Below are positions 1 through 7,509 of a DNA stretch of 64,000 nucleotides, in pieces. The stretch is from Gelidibacter maritimus (GTDB taxonomy: Bacteria > Bacteroidota > Bacteroidia > Flavobacteriales > Flavobacteriaceae). The position numbers and the translations under genes were made by a program. How positions within the stretch are numbered: position 1 is the first letter of the stretch; each line of letters starts with the position of its first letter. The DNA is taken from positions 186,001 to 250,000 of the forward strand of contig NZ_JACGLT010000001.1 of the NCBI RefSeq assembly GCF_014062315.1, in the 5' to 3' direction. The notes beneath the pieces are model-generated. The model saw only the letters and a program-made list of their open reading frames with translations, ran no database searches and was not told the DNA's origin.

Positions 1-518
1 AAAATCTTATGGCGACAATGTTCGCTATTGACTTGCGAGAATCCGAAGACTTCTGAGTCGGTCAGCTTTCTGCCGATCTTTTTGGAAATCCCTTCTAGAT
101 AGTCGATTTCCTCCTCATTCAAAGCCAAACCTTCTTGTTGGTTGTACGCCGAAATATCATCGATATTGACGATAGGCTCCGGTTGGATATGAATGGTGAA
201 TGACTCTTGATTGATCCCCTTATATTTTTCAGAGATCATTGGGTCAAAGTCTTTAAAATCTTCAGTTACAGACTGAAATTCTTCTATACGGATGATATCG
301 GAAATGCCCATGTTCTGCGTAATTTCAACAGCATTCGTACTCCAGGGCGTAATCATGGCAGCACGGGGGCCAACAAAAAAAGCATCGAGAGATGCTTGTT
401 CAATTTTAGGTTGGTTGCCAAATAACCATACCAATTTATCAATGGTTTCTGTTGTTAATTCTTTTGTGGCTTGAACAGCAAATACCTTGCTATTTTGGTT
501 TCCGAAGAAATGAATCAT
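1..518 (-). CDS. purL: Phosphoribosylformylglycinamidine synthase, N-terminal part (cut by window edge)
   Basis: This is the first ~172 codons of the large FGAM synthase, which converts FGAR, glutamine and ATP to FGAM in step 4 of purine synthesis. The reading frame is open to the left edge, so the C-terminal part lies outside the window. The translation starts MIHFFGNQNSK and includes SEHCRHKIF near the edge, the hallmark of the PurL FGAM synthetase domain; the preceding ~165 residues match the PurS-like N-terminal and linker region of the long single-chain form. The start is the ATG whose first base is 518. It lies ~55 nt downstream of a TAATTTTG promoter box. The purB gene of the same pathway is 40 kb away. 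Confidence 0.93.
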   Translation of the reverse strand, partial: MIHFFGNQNSKVFAVQATKELTTETIDKLVWLFGNQPKIEQASLDAFFVGPRAAMITPWSTNAVEITQNMGISDIIRIEEFQSVTEDFKDFDPMISEKYKGINQESFTIHIQPEPIVNIDDISAYNQQEGLALNEEEIDYLEGISKKIGRKLTDSEVFGFSQVNSEHCRHKI

Positions 519-835
519 TATGTCTTAGTTTATGCCTGACTTTTTGGACAGACAGTTTGTATTTTGAAAGAGCAAAATTAGTCTTTTTTAAGGATATTAT
601 TTAGAAACTATTCATAAATAAATGTGGCTTCCACTTCAATAAGATTAGTCACCAAAGTGAAACCAGCATTAAAAATCTATTGACCAAAATCAATAGAACT
701 ATTAGATAATTTTTGATACCTATGTTTTAGACTAATAAGAGCATGATTACGTGCTAAATTACTCCGATTGTAATTAGAGAATTTATATTAAAACTGCCTA
801 CTGATAACATAGTTTATGCTTCACCACTCAATGCC
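519..835. other. Intergenic gap between purL and the RsmB-like gene
   Basis: The 317 bp are AT-rich and carry no convincing ORF or RNA gene. They hold the purL -7 box near the right-hand start and a 6-bp inverted repeat CTATTG/CAATAG (677-696, 8-bp loop) with no T-run. Both flanking genes are on the minus strand, so the left part is purL promoter and leader and the right part is the 3' region of the methyltransferase. Confidence 0.5.
573..580 (-). promoter_or_regulatory. Bacteroidota -7 box upstream of purL
   Basis: On the minus strand the bases read TAATTTTG, a perfect TAnnTTTG box, ~55 nt before the purL start. No clear TTTG -33 element sits at the usual distance, so the call rests on one box. 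Confidence 0.4.
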
Positions 836-2047
836 TTACTTTTTCTGTAAGAGTGCCATATAAAACCCATCAAAACCAGAGGTGTGAGCCAATATCTTGT
901 TATCTTTTACAAACTTAAAACCCTGTCCCGCTTCTGAATCTAAAAACGCTTTTACTTGATCTTGGTTTTCAGATGGCAATATCGAGCAAGTTGCATAAAC
1001 CATCTGCCCGCCTGATTTGACCATTCTTGAATATTGTTGGAGGATCTCCTGTTGGGTTATCTTTATTTGCTCAATGAACTCAGGTTGCAGTTTCCATTTG
1101 GCATCCGGATTTCTACGCAATACGCCCAAACCAGAACACGGTGCGTCTATTAAAACGCGATCGGCCGTGTCATAGAGTTTTTTGATGACCTTGGTCGAGT
1201 CGATAGCTCTTGTTTCTACATTGAAAACACCGTTGCGTTTGGCGCGTCGTTTAAGTTCGTTGAGCTTGTTTCCATAGATATCCAAAGCAATAACCTGGCC
1301 TTTATTTTCCATTAATGCGGCAAGATGCAAGGCTTTTCCACCGGCACCGGCACAGGCATCCACCACACGCATTCCTGGCTCAACATTTAAAAACTGTCCT
1401 ACCAATTGTGATGAGGCATCCTGAACTTCAAAATGTCCATCTTTAAAAGCCTCCGTTTGAAACACGTTGGCGCGCTCTTTTAATTTTAAGGCATCGGGAT
1501 AGTTTGGAATAAAATCGGTTTCAATATCCAGGTCGAATAACACGGCTTGCAACTTCTCTTTGGTCGTTTTTAAGGTATTCACCCTCAAAATCACATCAGC
1601 TTGTTCATTTAATGCGCTGATTTCCTTGGTCCATACGTCATTGCCCAATTCTTTTTCACCCAATTCGTCCAGCCAATCAGGAATGGATTCCTTGAACTTT
1701 CTGATTTTGGAAAGTTCATCAAACCGTCCTTTTATTTTTCTGGTAGGCGTGTTCTCAAAATACGGCCAATCAGGAAGTTTAATTCCTCTTAGGGTTGCCC
1801 AAACGGCAAACAATCTCCAAATATTATCTCTATCAAATGGCTCCTTTACTTCTGCTATTTCGGCATATAAGCGCTTCCACCTCACAATGTCATAAGTGGT
1901 TTCTGCAACAAAAGCGCGATCCCGGGCACCCCAGCGTTTGTCGCGTTTTAAAAGTTGCTGGATGACCTTATCCGCATATTGGCCCTCATTAAAAATCAAC
2001 ATCAGTCCATCAATAACTGCAAAAGATATATTTCGGTGTAATCTCAT
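836..2047 (-). CDS. RsmB/NOP-family rRNA cytosine-C5 methyltransferase
   Basis: 403 aa SAM-dependent m5C methyltransferase, probably acting on 16S rRNA. The N-terminal ~60 residues resemble the NusB-like RNA-binding part of RsmB. The SAM loop is VVDACAGAGGK (228-238). The two cysteines of m5C enzymes are both present: motif IV DAPCSG (Cys304, product release) and motif VI ATCS (Cys354, catalytic nucleophile). The length is slightly shorter than E. coli RsmB (429). It is monocistronic, and its promoter region is shared divergently with the propeller lipoprotein gene. The family is certain; the exact target base (C967-type or another) cannot be read from sequence. Confidence 0.88.
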   Translation of the reverse strand: MRLHRNISFAVIDGLMLIFNEGQYADKVIQQLLKRDKRWGARDRAFVAETTYDIVRWKRLYAEIAEVKEPFDRDNIWRLFAVWATLRGIKLPDWPYFENTPTRKIKGRFDELSKIRKFKESIPDWLDELGEKELGNDVWTKEISALNEQADVILRVNTLKTTKEKLQAVLFDLDIETDFIPNYPDALKLKERANVFQTEAFKDGHFEVQDASSQLVGQFLNVEPGMRVVDACAGAGGKALHLAALMENKGQVIALDIYGNKLNELKRRAKRNGVFNVETRAIDSTKVIKKLYDTADRVLIDAPCSGLGVLRRNPDAKWKLQPEFIEQIKITQQEILQQYSRMVKSGGQMVYATCSILPSENQDQVKAFLDSEAGQGFKFVKDNKILAHTSGFDGFYMALLQKK

Positions 2048-2116
2048 TGTTTAATTTTGTTAATTGTTTGTCGTTAGATTGAACGACTGCAAGCTTTTCT
2101 ATAAAAATTGCGACTG

Positions 2117-2124
2117 CAAAGTTA
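2117..2124 (-). promoter_or_regulatory. -7 box for the RsmB-like gene
   Basis: The minus strand reads TAACTTTG, matching TAnnTTTG, 70 nt upstream of the methyltransferase start. The -33 element is not clear. Confidence 0.35.
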
Positions 2125-2201
2125 CATTAAAATGCCACGACTGCGCGACTATTTTATATTTTTGATTCTAAATCGATTATCTTTCGGCAAAAAATGTGAC
2201 C

Positions 2202-3248
2202 ATGCGAATATTGACCAGTCTATTATTGTTAACAGCAATTTTATCTTGTAAACAAAAAGAAACACCTATCAAGCCTGAAATCTCCTCAGTTGAGATTGAA
2301 GAGATTTTTAAAGACAGTACATTAAGTATTAGAGCGATTGATGTTGCTTCGGATAAAAGTTTAGCTTTTGCTGCCAACAACGGCGTTTTTGGATTGTATA
2401 ATCCTCAAACTGACGAGTGGGCAACGGCAACACAAAATTATGACACTTTAAATCTGCAGTTTAGAGCGGTGGCAAGGACATCCAATGACTTTTTTATGTT
2501 GAGTGTAGAGAATCCTGCATTATTATTTAAGACAGGAGAAAATGGTGAAATGGAAGTGGTTTATAAAGAGGAACATGAAAAGGTGTTTTATGATGCCTTG
2601 AGTTTTTGGAATTCAGAAGAGGGTATTGCCATAGGAGACCCGATTGATGGCTGTATGAGCATAATCATCACCCGAGATGGTGGCGAAACTTGGACTAAAC
2701 TACCTTGTGAAGTCTTGCCGAAAAGCATGGAAGGTGAGGCTGCGTTTGCAGCTAGCAATACCAACATTGCTATAGTAGGTAACAAAACCTGGGTAGCTAC
2801 TGGTGGGAAAACGAGTAGAATATTATTTTCTGGTGATAAAGGCAAGTCTTGGGAGGCATCTGGAACACCAATGGTCAATGGTGAAAACACGACAGGCATA
2901 TATTCCGTTGATTTTTATGATGAAACTAATGGTTTTGCAATTGGTGGAGACTATACCAAACCAGATGAAAGCAAGGCCAATAAGATGCGAACTTCAGATG
3001 GCGGAAAAACTTGGCAATTGGTTGGTGATGGAGAAGAACCAGGTTATCGAAGCTGTGTGCAATATGTTCCGAATAGTCAAGGGAAGAAGCTTGTAGCCAT
3101 CGGTTTTAAAGGCATTGACTATTCTTCGGATTCCGGTAGTACTTGGAACCATTTAAGCGATGAAGGATTTTACACCCTCCAATTCTTAAATGATACTGTG
3201 GCTTATGCCGCTGGCAAGGGGAGAATAGCACGATTGAAATTTCAATAA
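2202..3248 (+). CDS. YCF48/BNR-type beta-propeller lipoprotein
   Basis: Secreted lipoprotein of 348 aa from this start. The signal peptide is hydrophobic and ends in a lipobox (LLLTAILSC, Cys16). The body has repeated Asp-box (BNR) motifs such as TRDGGETWTKL, SGDKGKSWEA, TSDGGKTWQL and SSDSGSTWNHL, typical of six- or seven-bladed propellers of the sialidase/YCF48 class, widely annotated as oxidoreductase or photosystem assembly factor-like. No glycosidase catalytic residues can be assigned, so a binding or assembly role is as likely as enzymatic activity. An upstream in-frame ATG at 2196 would add only two residues; 2202 gives a standard signal peptide. Confidence 0.75.
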   Translation: MRILTSLLLLTAILSCKQKETPIKPEISSVEIEEIFKDSTLSIRAIDVASDKSLAFAANNGVFGLYNPQTDEWATATQNYDTLNLQFRAVARTSNDFFMLSVENPALLFKTGENGEMEVVYKEEHEKVFYDALSFWNSEEGIAIGDPIDGCMSIIITRDGGETWTKLPCEVLPKSMEGEAAFAASNTNIAIVGNKTWVATGGKTSRILFSGDKGKSWEASGTPMVNGENTTGIYSVDFYDETNGFAIGGDYTKPDESKANKMRTSDGGKTWQLVGDGEEPGYRSCVQYVPNSQGKKLVAIGFKGIDYSSDSGSTWNHLSDEGFYTLQFLNDTVAYAAGKGRIARLKFQ

Positions 3249-3254
3249 AACAAA

Positions 3255-3337
3255 AGAAATCTCAATAAAAAAAAATCCAATTTCCAATTATTTAGTATTG
3301 GAATTTGGAATTTTTAGTTTTCGAAATTTGAGATCTT
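3255..3337. terminator. Long imperfect hairpin between convergent genes
   Basis: Nested inverted repeats: outer AAATCTCAA/TTGAGATCT and inner TCCAATTTCCAAT/ATTGGAATTTGGA around a short loop. The A-run at its left and T-rich right arm allow bidirectional termination for the propeller gene and the Spy-like gene. The pairing has several mismatches. Confidence 0.5.
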
Positions 3338-3342
3338 AATTA

Positions 3343-3789
3343 TTATTTTCCATGTGGATCACCATGACGCTTTCGGTATTCCTGGAGCATTTTTCGGTTG
3401 AATTCATCCTCAGTTGTTCTTAACTGAAGAATTTTCTTTGCAGGCAATACATTTTGCTTCAACAGAGTTTCAATAAAATCGATTCTCAAATTCTCTCTGT
3501 TTCTTTCAAATTTTATGAGATCATTCAGCGCAATTTTGGCTTCTGCTTCAGTGATGTTGTCCGAAATCTGTTTACGTTTTTCATAGCCAAGCCTACGTTG
3601 ATTATCTTTTTCAGTTTCGTAGGCATTGTAAATAGGCCAAAATTTTTGGGCTTCGGTCTGGGTCAATGCCAAACGCTCAGTAATAAAAGCTACTTTAAGC
3701 GATTTTATTCTTTCCCTTTTATCAGAGTTCTGTGAGAATGTTGACCAAGAGGTCAAAATCATCAAAAATATAAACGTTATTTTTTTCAT
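3343..3789 (-). CDS. Spy/CpxP-like periplasmic protein (sensor linked to ECF sigma)
   Basis: 148 aa with a cleavable signal peptide (MKKITFIFLMILTSWSTFSQ) followed by an all-helical, highly charged body. The LTQTEAQKFWPIYNAYE segment and basic C-terminus resemble the LTxxQ-type Spy/CpxP/heavy-metal-resistance family seen next to ECF sigma factors in flavobacteria. It is the last gene of a three-gene unit; its start overlaps the stop of the anti-sigma-like gene by 4 bp (ATGA), implying translational coupling. The probable role is a periplasmic chaperone or stress sensor feeding the sigma/anti-sigma pair. Ligand unknown. Confidence 0.65.
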   Translation of the reverse strand: MKKITFIFLMILTSWSTFSQNSDKRERIKSLKVAFITERLALTQTEAQKFWPIYNAYETEKDNQRRLGYEKRKQISDNITEAEAKIALNDLIKFERNRENLRIDFIETLLKQNVLPAKKILQLRTTEDEFNRKMLQEYRKRHGDPHGK

Positions 3790-4310
3790 TTTCCAAATAT
3801 TAAATCTTCGAGAGAGGTGTGGTTAAGAAGGTAATTTTCTAAGGATTCTTCTGTAAGTGTTGTGGATACAAAGTTATCTATATTCAATTCATCATCATCC
3901 AAATAGGATGCAATATCATAATCATTGAGGTTTTCATTATTAAGATAGGCTTCTATTGAAGCTGTTTCAACCTGATTGATGGATAAAGGGTCGTCTGATT
4001 TTAAAACTAAAGTAAACAACAGCAATAAAGTGGCCGCCACACCTGAAATAACCATAGCACTTCGCCACGATATTAATGGGACGATTTTAGATTTTGCTGA
4101 TGACTCACCGTCCGCACTTAAACGAGCTTGTAGATGTGTGTCAAACGCTTCAAAATAATTTTCTGGAACAGTGTAACCAGGATCTTTTATAGTAGCCATC
4201 TCGTCTTGAACGGCCATTTTATCCATTAGGCGCTTCTCAAAAGAATCAAAATAAGAATCAGGGATCGTAAACCCTGTCTCTTTGATATTATGTAACTGAC
4301 TTTTCTTCAT
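3786..4310 (-). CDS. Probable anti-sigma factor, single-pass membrane protein
   Basis: 174 aa. The N-terminal ~85 residues are cytoplasmic and contain two repeats of an IPDSYFDSFE / VPENYFEAFD motif. One strong transmembrane helix follows (AMVISGVAATLLLLFTLVL, ~95-115), then an acidic periplasmic tail. It lies between an ECF sigma gene and a Spy-like gene in the same orientation, which is the usual place for the cognate anti-sigma. No ZAS zinc motif (HxxxCxxC) is visible, so the interaction surface must differ from classical zinc anti-sigmas. The function is inferred from context and topology. Confidence 0.6.
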   Translation of the reverse strand: MKKSQLHNIKETGFTIPDSYFDSFEKRLMDKMAVQDEMATIKDPGYTVPENYFEAFDTHLQARLSADGESSAKSKIVPLISWRSAMVISGVAATLLLLFTLVLKSDDPLSINQVETASIEAYLNNENLNDYDIASYLDDDELNIDNFVSTTLTEESLENYLLNHTSLEDLIFGK

Positions 4311-4343
4311 GCTATTACTAAGACTTTTAAATTATAAAAAGGT

Positions 4344-4886
4344 TTAATCGTCGGTTAAATAAGCCTCTATTTTTTTTACGGCAATATGGTAAGAGGCTTT
4401 TAGGGCCCCCTCACTGGTCTCTAAAATTTCTGACATGTCAGCGTATTTTAAATCGTCAAAATACCGCATGTTGAACACCAATTTCTGTTTTTCAGGCAAG
4501 GTGGCAATGGCTTTTTGCAGTTTCAATTGAATCTCATCGCCCTCAAAGTAAACATCGGCCTCAAGGTTATTAATGGTATGATCATGTAACTCCTGACTGC
4601 CAATACTCTTTAATTTTGAATTGCGTTTTAAATGCGTCAAGGCTTCATTGGTGGCAATACGATAGATCCAAGAGAATAGTTTGCTCTCACCCTTAAAACC
4701 GTGGATGTTTTTATAAACCTTAATAAAGGTATTTTGTAAAACATCATCCGCATCGTCATGGCTTACCACAATTTTTCGAATATGCCAATATAACCGTTCC
4801 TTATATAGCGTGAGCAATTCCTTAAAAGCGGAATCTTTGGTGACCTTAGATGTTAATCTTAAAATGAGTTCTTCGTCGCTATGCAC
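4344..4886 (-). CDS. ECF-type RNA polymerase sigma factor
   Basis: 180 aa. Region 2 spans roughly residues 20-85, with DADDVLQNTFIKVYKNIHGF (-10 recognition/melting helix) and FSWIYRIATNEALTHLKR. Region 4 spans ~125-175 (LPEKQKLVFNMRYFDDLKYADMSEIL, helix-turn-helix). The start codon is GTG (4884-4886); no in-frame ATG lies nearby and the sigma-2 domain begins directly after it. It heads a sigma / anti-sigma-like / Spy-like operon. A sequence fitting an ECF promoter (AAC-N16-CGTC) lies just upstream, pointing to autoregulation. Confidence 0.9.
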   Translation of the reverse strand: MHSDEELILRLTSKVTKDSAFKELLTLYKERLYWHIRKIVVSHDDADDVLQNTFIKVYKNIHGFKGESKLFSWIYRIATNEALTHLKRNSKLKSIGSQELHDHTINNLEADVYFEGDEIQLKLQKAIATLPEKQKLVFNMRYFDDLKYADMSEILETSEGALKASYHIAVKKIEAYLTDD

Positions 4887-4904
4887 AAAAACGTTTTTTA
4901 ATAA

Positions 4905-4928
4905 GACGGTTGAAGATATGAAAAGTTT
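4905..4928 (-). promoter_or_regulatory. Putative ECF-sigma autoregulatory promoter
   Basis: Read on the minus strand this is AAAC, 16 bases, then CGTC, the classic ECF group pattern (AAC -35, CGTC -10). The -10 is 18 nt from the GTG start, which would make a very short leader of about 10 nt. Confidence 0.5.
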
Positions 4929-4971
4929 AATGCAATTATTTAAAATTTATTCCAACAATCGATTTTAATTC

Positions 4972-5026
4972 CCCAAGCATTGTCTCGATTTAAAAGATAT
5001 CTTCCCAGATATACCTAATGGACTTG
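4972..5026. repeat. Degenerate repeat, copy A
   Basis: Aligns without large gaps to copy B (5496-5552) at roughly 70 percent by eye. Shared landmarks are CAAG, CTCGATT, AAAAG, TTCC, ATACCT and TGG-CTTG in the same order and spacing. No ORF spans both copies. It may be a decayed intergenic or mobile element. Confidence 0.45.
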
Positions 5027-5149
5027 TCCTTACTTACCAATCGAATGGACCCCAAGATTTTTGGTTCAAAATAACTTTATTGATAATCAGTTATTTAGGA
5101 GAAATAATATCGATAAGGTGTTAAAATTATCGATGAATTGCATTTTTTT

Positions 5150-5181
5150 CTTGGTTAGTAAGATAAAAAGTAATAGGTTTG
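5150..5181 (+). promoter_or_regulatory. Two-box promoter for a candidate small transcript
   Basis: CTTG (5150-5153), 20-bp spacer, TAGGTTTG (5174-5181). The second box is a perfect TAnnTTTG and the spacing is in the accepted 17-23 range. An 8-bp inverted repeat (5109-5134) sits just upstream, a plausible regulator site. Confidence 0.5.
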
Positions 5182-5186
5182 TACCT

Positions 5187-5272
5187 ACCTAACCTACTTA
5201 TTTGTTAATGACTTTATGGGCATTGACGCAAAATTGAAAAGGATGCGCATTGGTAGTGGCATCCTTTTCTTA
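5187..5272 (+). ncRNA. Candidate small RNA (~86 nt)
   Basis: Predicted from signals only: transcription from the TAGGTTTG box would start near 5187 and end at the hairpin AAAAGGATGC/GCATCCTTTT (5237-5268, 12-nt loop) followed by CTTATT. The 5' part is pyrimidine-rich (CCTACCTAACCTAC), a possible single-stranded pairing region. A 9-codon ORF, MTLWALTQN (5208-5237), lies inside and could make it a tiny mRNA. The nearest downstream genes are on the other strand, so the transcript has no obvious mRNA to lead. It matches no RNA family I recognise. Confidence 0.4.
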
Positions 5273-5495
5273 TTAGTAAAACTCTGGTTTAAAAAAGGAG
5301 CAAAGCTCCGCATATAAAACAGATGGTTGAACTCATCTCCGCTTTTAGCAGGATAATTTACTTCTCTTTTATTTCCACCAATAGGATTTAATACCGATTA
5401 TAATTTTAATGTCGCTTAAATGCTCCTTAAAAATTTATATCGGCATTATATCCTATAAAAATAAACACGATATTTAAAAATTTAATTGGCATAAT

Positions 5496-5552
5496 ACCTC
5501 AAGGCTTGCCTCGATTGAAAAGTCAATTCCTTATTCATACCTCGTGGGTTTG
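5496..5552. repeat. Degenerate repeat, copy B
   Basis: Second copy of the 4972-5026 element in direct orientation, ~520 bp away, bracketing the candidate small RNA. It contains CCTCAAGGCTTGCCTCGATT, itself a partial CGAGGC-type palindrome. Confidence 0.45.
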
Positions 5553-5682
5553 ACAGAGGTTCTTGAATATTCATCAAGCTAATTTATCGATCTTTCTGAC
5601 TGTATGTAGGCTGAACCAGATCGTAGAGCTGATCCTCGAGGTTTTCTGATTAACAGAATCTCAGTTGTAATAATTGATAGAT

Positions 5683-7509
5683 CTACTCAAAACTTTGCAT
5701 ATCCACCAACATTTTGTAAACTCCATTTTTTTCAATGAGCTCATTGTGTTTACCTTGCTCAACAATTTCACCCTTTTGCATGACTACAATTTCATCGGCA
5801 TTTTGGATGGTTGATAATCTATGGGCTATGACAACTGATGTTCTGTTACGCATCATATTTTCTAAGGCCGATTGAACTAGACGCTCACTTTCTGTATCTA
5901 AAGCTGATGTAGCTTCATCAAGGATCATGATTGGAGGATTTTTCAGGACCGCTCGAGCAATACTTAAGCGTTGTTTTTGACCTCCCGACAATTTATTTCC
6001 AGAGTCGCCAATATTGGATTCAATACCATTAGGAAGATCTTTTACAAACTCCCAGGCATTGGCAATTTTCAAGGCATCAATAACCTCCTCATCGGTAGCG
6101 TCTTGTTTGCCAATTTTAATATTGTTGGCAATGGTGTCATTAAATAAAATAGAATCTTGGGATACCACACCCAGCATGCTTCTTAATGAGGTTTTGGATA
6201 GGTCTTTAATGTCTATGCCGTCAATGGAAATGCTGCCTTCATTGACATCGTAAAATCTTGTAATCAAATTGGCAATGGTACTTTTACCGCTTCCGGATTG
6301 CCCAACAAGTGCCACAGTTTGTCCTTTTGGAACATTAAGGTTGAAATTTCTTAACACCAAATGATCATCGTACTTGAAGGAGATATTGTCGATTTTGATG
6401 TCAGATTCAAATTCATTTTTGATCACCGGGTTTTCAATTTCCTTAATGGTGTTTTCCGATTCCAAGAATTCCAGAATTCTATTGGCTGCACCATTTCCTT
6501 TTTTAACCCCATAACTAGCCTTGGCGATAGCCTTTGCAGGGGTAAGGATGTTATAGGCCAATGTAATGTATCCTATAAAAAAACTCGGATCCATGGAATT
6601 ATCTATAAACACTAAATAACCACCATACACCAGAAGTATCCCTATTACGATGATGCCTAAGAATTCACTGACGGGAGATGCCAAATTTTGACGATTCAGC
6701 AGAGTATTGGAGTATCTGTAGTAACGTTCATTGGAGTCTTCAAATTTTTTGGCAAAAACATGTTCCACGTCAAAAGCTTTAATAATACGCAGGCCAGACA
6801 TAGTTTCCTCAAGAATGGATAAGAATATACCCTGTTCTTGCTGAACTTTTAAAGAGCCTTTTTTAAGTGACTTGCCGATTTTTGAAATAATGAAACCCGA
6901 AATCGGGATAAATATAAAAACAAACAAGGTCAATTTGGCGCTCAAGATGAGCATGGCAATCAGTGAGAATAAAATGGTAAGCGGTTCTCTAACCACCATT
7001 TCCAAGACTGCTAAAAATGAGTTTTTAACCTCGTCTACATCCGCACTAACACGAGAAATGGTGTCGCCCTTGGTTTTTTCAGAATAGAAGGCAATTGGTA
7101 AGGTGACGATCTTATCGAATAATACATTCCGGATATCTTTTAAAACGCCATTTCTCAAAAAAGTAATATAGTACATGGCGAGATAATTGAAGAGGTTTTT
7201 TAAAAGAAACATACTGATAATGATCCCGACCATGAGCATAAGCACCTTAAAATCGCCATGCGTTTCAATTTTGTCAGCAATAAAAAAGTTGAGGTAATCT
7301 TCCACATAAGTTTTAATGCTCCCCAGGCCTTCAAATTGAGGTTCCGTAGCAACTTTGCGCTGGCCGCTGAAAATAACTTTAAAAACCGGAATTAAAGCAA
7401 CGAAAGAAAGTGTGCTAAATAGCGCATAAAGAACGTTGAAAAATATATTGAGGTAAGCATGTTTTTTATACGGGATTATAAACCGATAAAACTTTTTTAA
7501 ATACTCCAT
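5683..7509 (-). CDS. MsbA-type ABC exporter (fused membrane and ATPase domains)
   Basis: 608 aa half-transporter working as a homodimer in the inner membrane. Residues 1-340 carry six transmembrane helices of the type I exporter fold. The ATPase domain has Walker A GQSGSGKST (403-411), signature LSGGQKQR, Walker B MILDEATSALD and the H-loop AHRLST. Similarity is to lipid A/lipid-linked or multidrug exporters; the substrate cannot be read. Its ATG directly abuts the TAA of the phosphosugar mutase gene (no gap), and a polyprenyl-type GT2 lies further upstream. The neighbourhood suggests envelope glycolipid export, though drug efflux remains possible. Confidence 0.85.
   Translation of the reverse strand: MEYLKKFYRFIIPYKKHAYLNIFFNVLYALFSTLSFVALIPVFKVIFSGQRKVATEPQFEGLGSIKTYVEDYLNFFIADKIETHGDFKVLMLMVGIIISMFLLKNLFNYLAMYYITFLRNGVLKDIRNVLFDKIVTLPIAFYSEKTKGDTISRVSADVDEVKNSFLAVLEMVVREPLTILFSLIAMLILSAKLTLFVFIFIPISGFIISKIGKSLKKGSLKVQQEQGIFLSILEETMSGLRIIKAFDVEHVFAKKFEDSNERYYRYSNTLLNRQNLASPVSEFLGIIVIGILLVYGGYLVFIDNSMDPSFFIGYITLAYNILTPAKAIAKASYGVKKGNGAANRILEFLESENTIKEIENPVIKNEFESDIKIDNISFKYDDHLVLRNFNLNVPKGQTVALVGQSGSGKSTIANLITRFYDVNEGSISIDGIDIKDLSKTSLRSMLGVVSQDSILFNDTIANNIKIGKQDATDEEVIDALKIANAWEFVKDLPNGIESNIGDSGNKLSGGQKQRLSIARAVLKNPPIMILDEATSALDTESERLVQSALENMMRNRTSVVIAHRLSTIQNADEIVVMQKGEIVEQGKHNELIEKNGVYKMLVDMQSFE

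Larger units (their letters stand above)
4887..5682. other. 796-bp gap with small-transcript signals and degenerate repeats
   Basis: No protein gene over 60 codons looks real here. The gap holds the ECF promoter (4905-4928), a degenerate repeat pair (4972-5026 and 5496-5552), an 8-bp inverted repeat ATCGATAA/TTATCGAT (5109-5134), a two-box promoter (5150-5181), a strong hairpin with T-run (5237-5272), and a small GGAGC/GCTCC stem at about 5298-5310. The rest is AT-rich without recognisable content. Confidence 0.6.

Noticed and set aside
207-474. Plus-strand ORFs inside purL
   Set aside because: They are in antisense frames of a clear PurL coding region.
677-696. CTATTG/CAATAG inverted repeat as a terminator or operator
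   Set aside because: Short, no T-run and no promoter at a useful distance.
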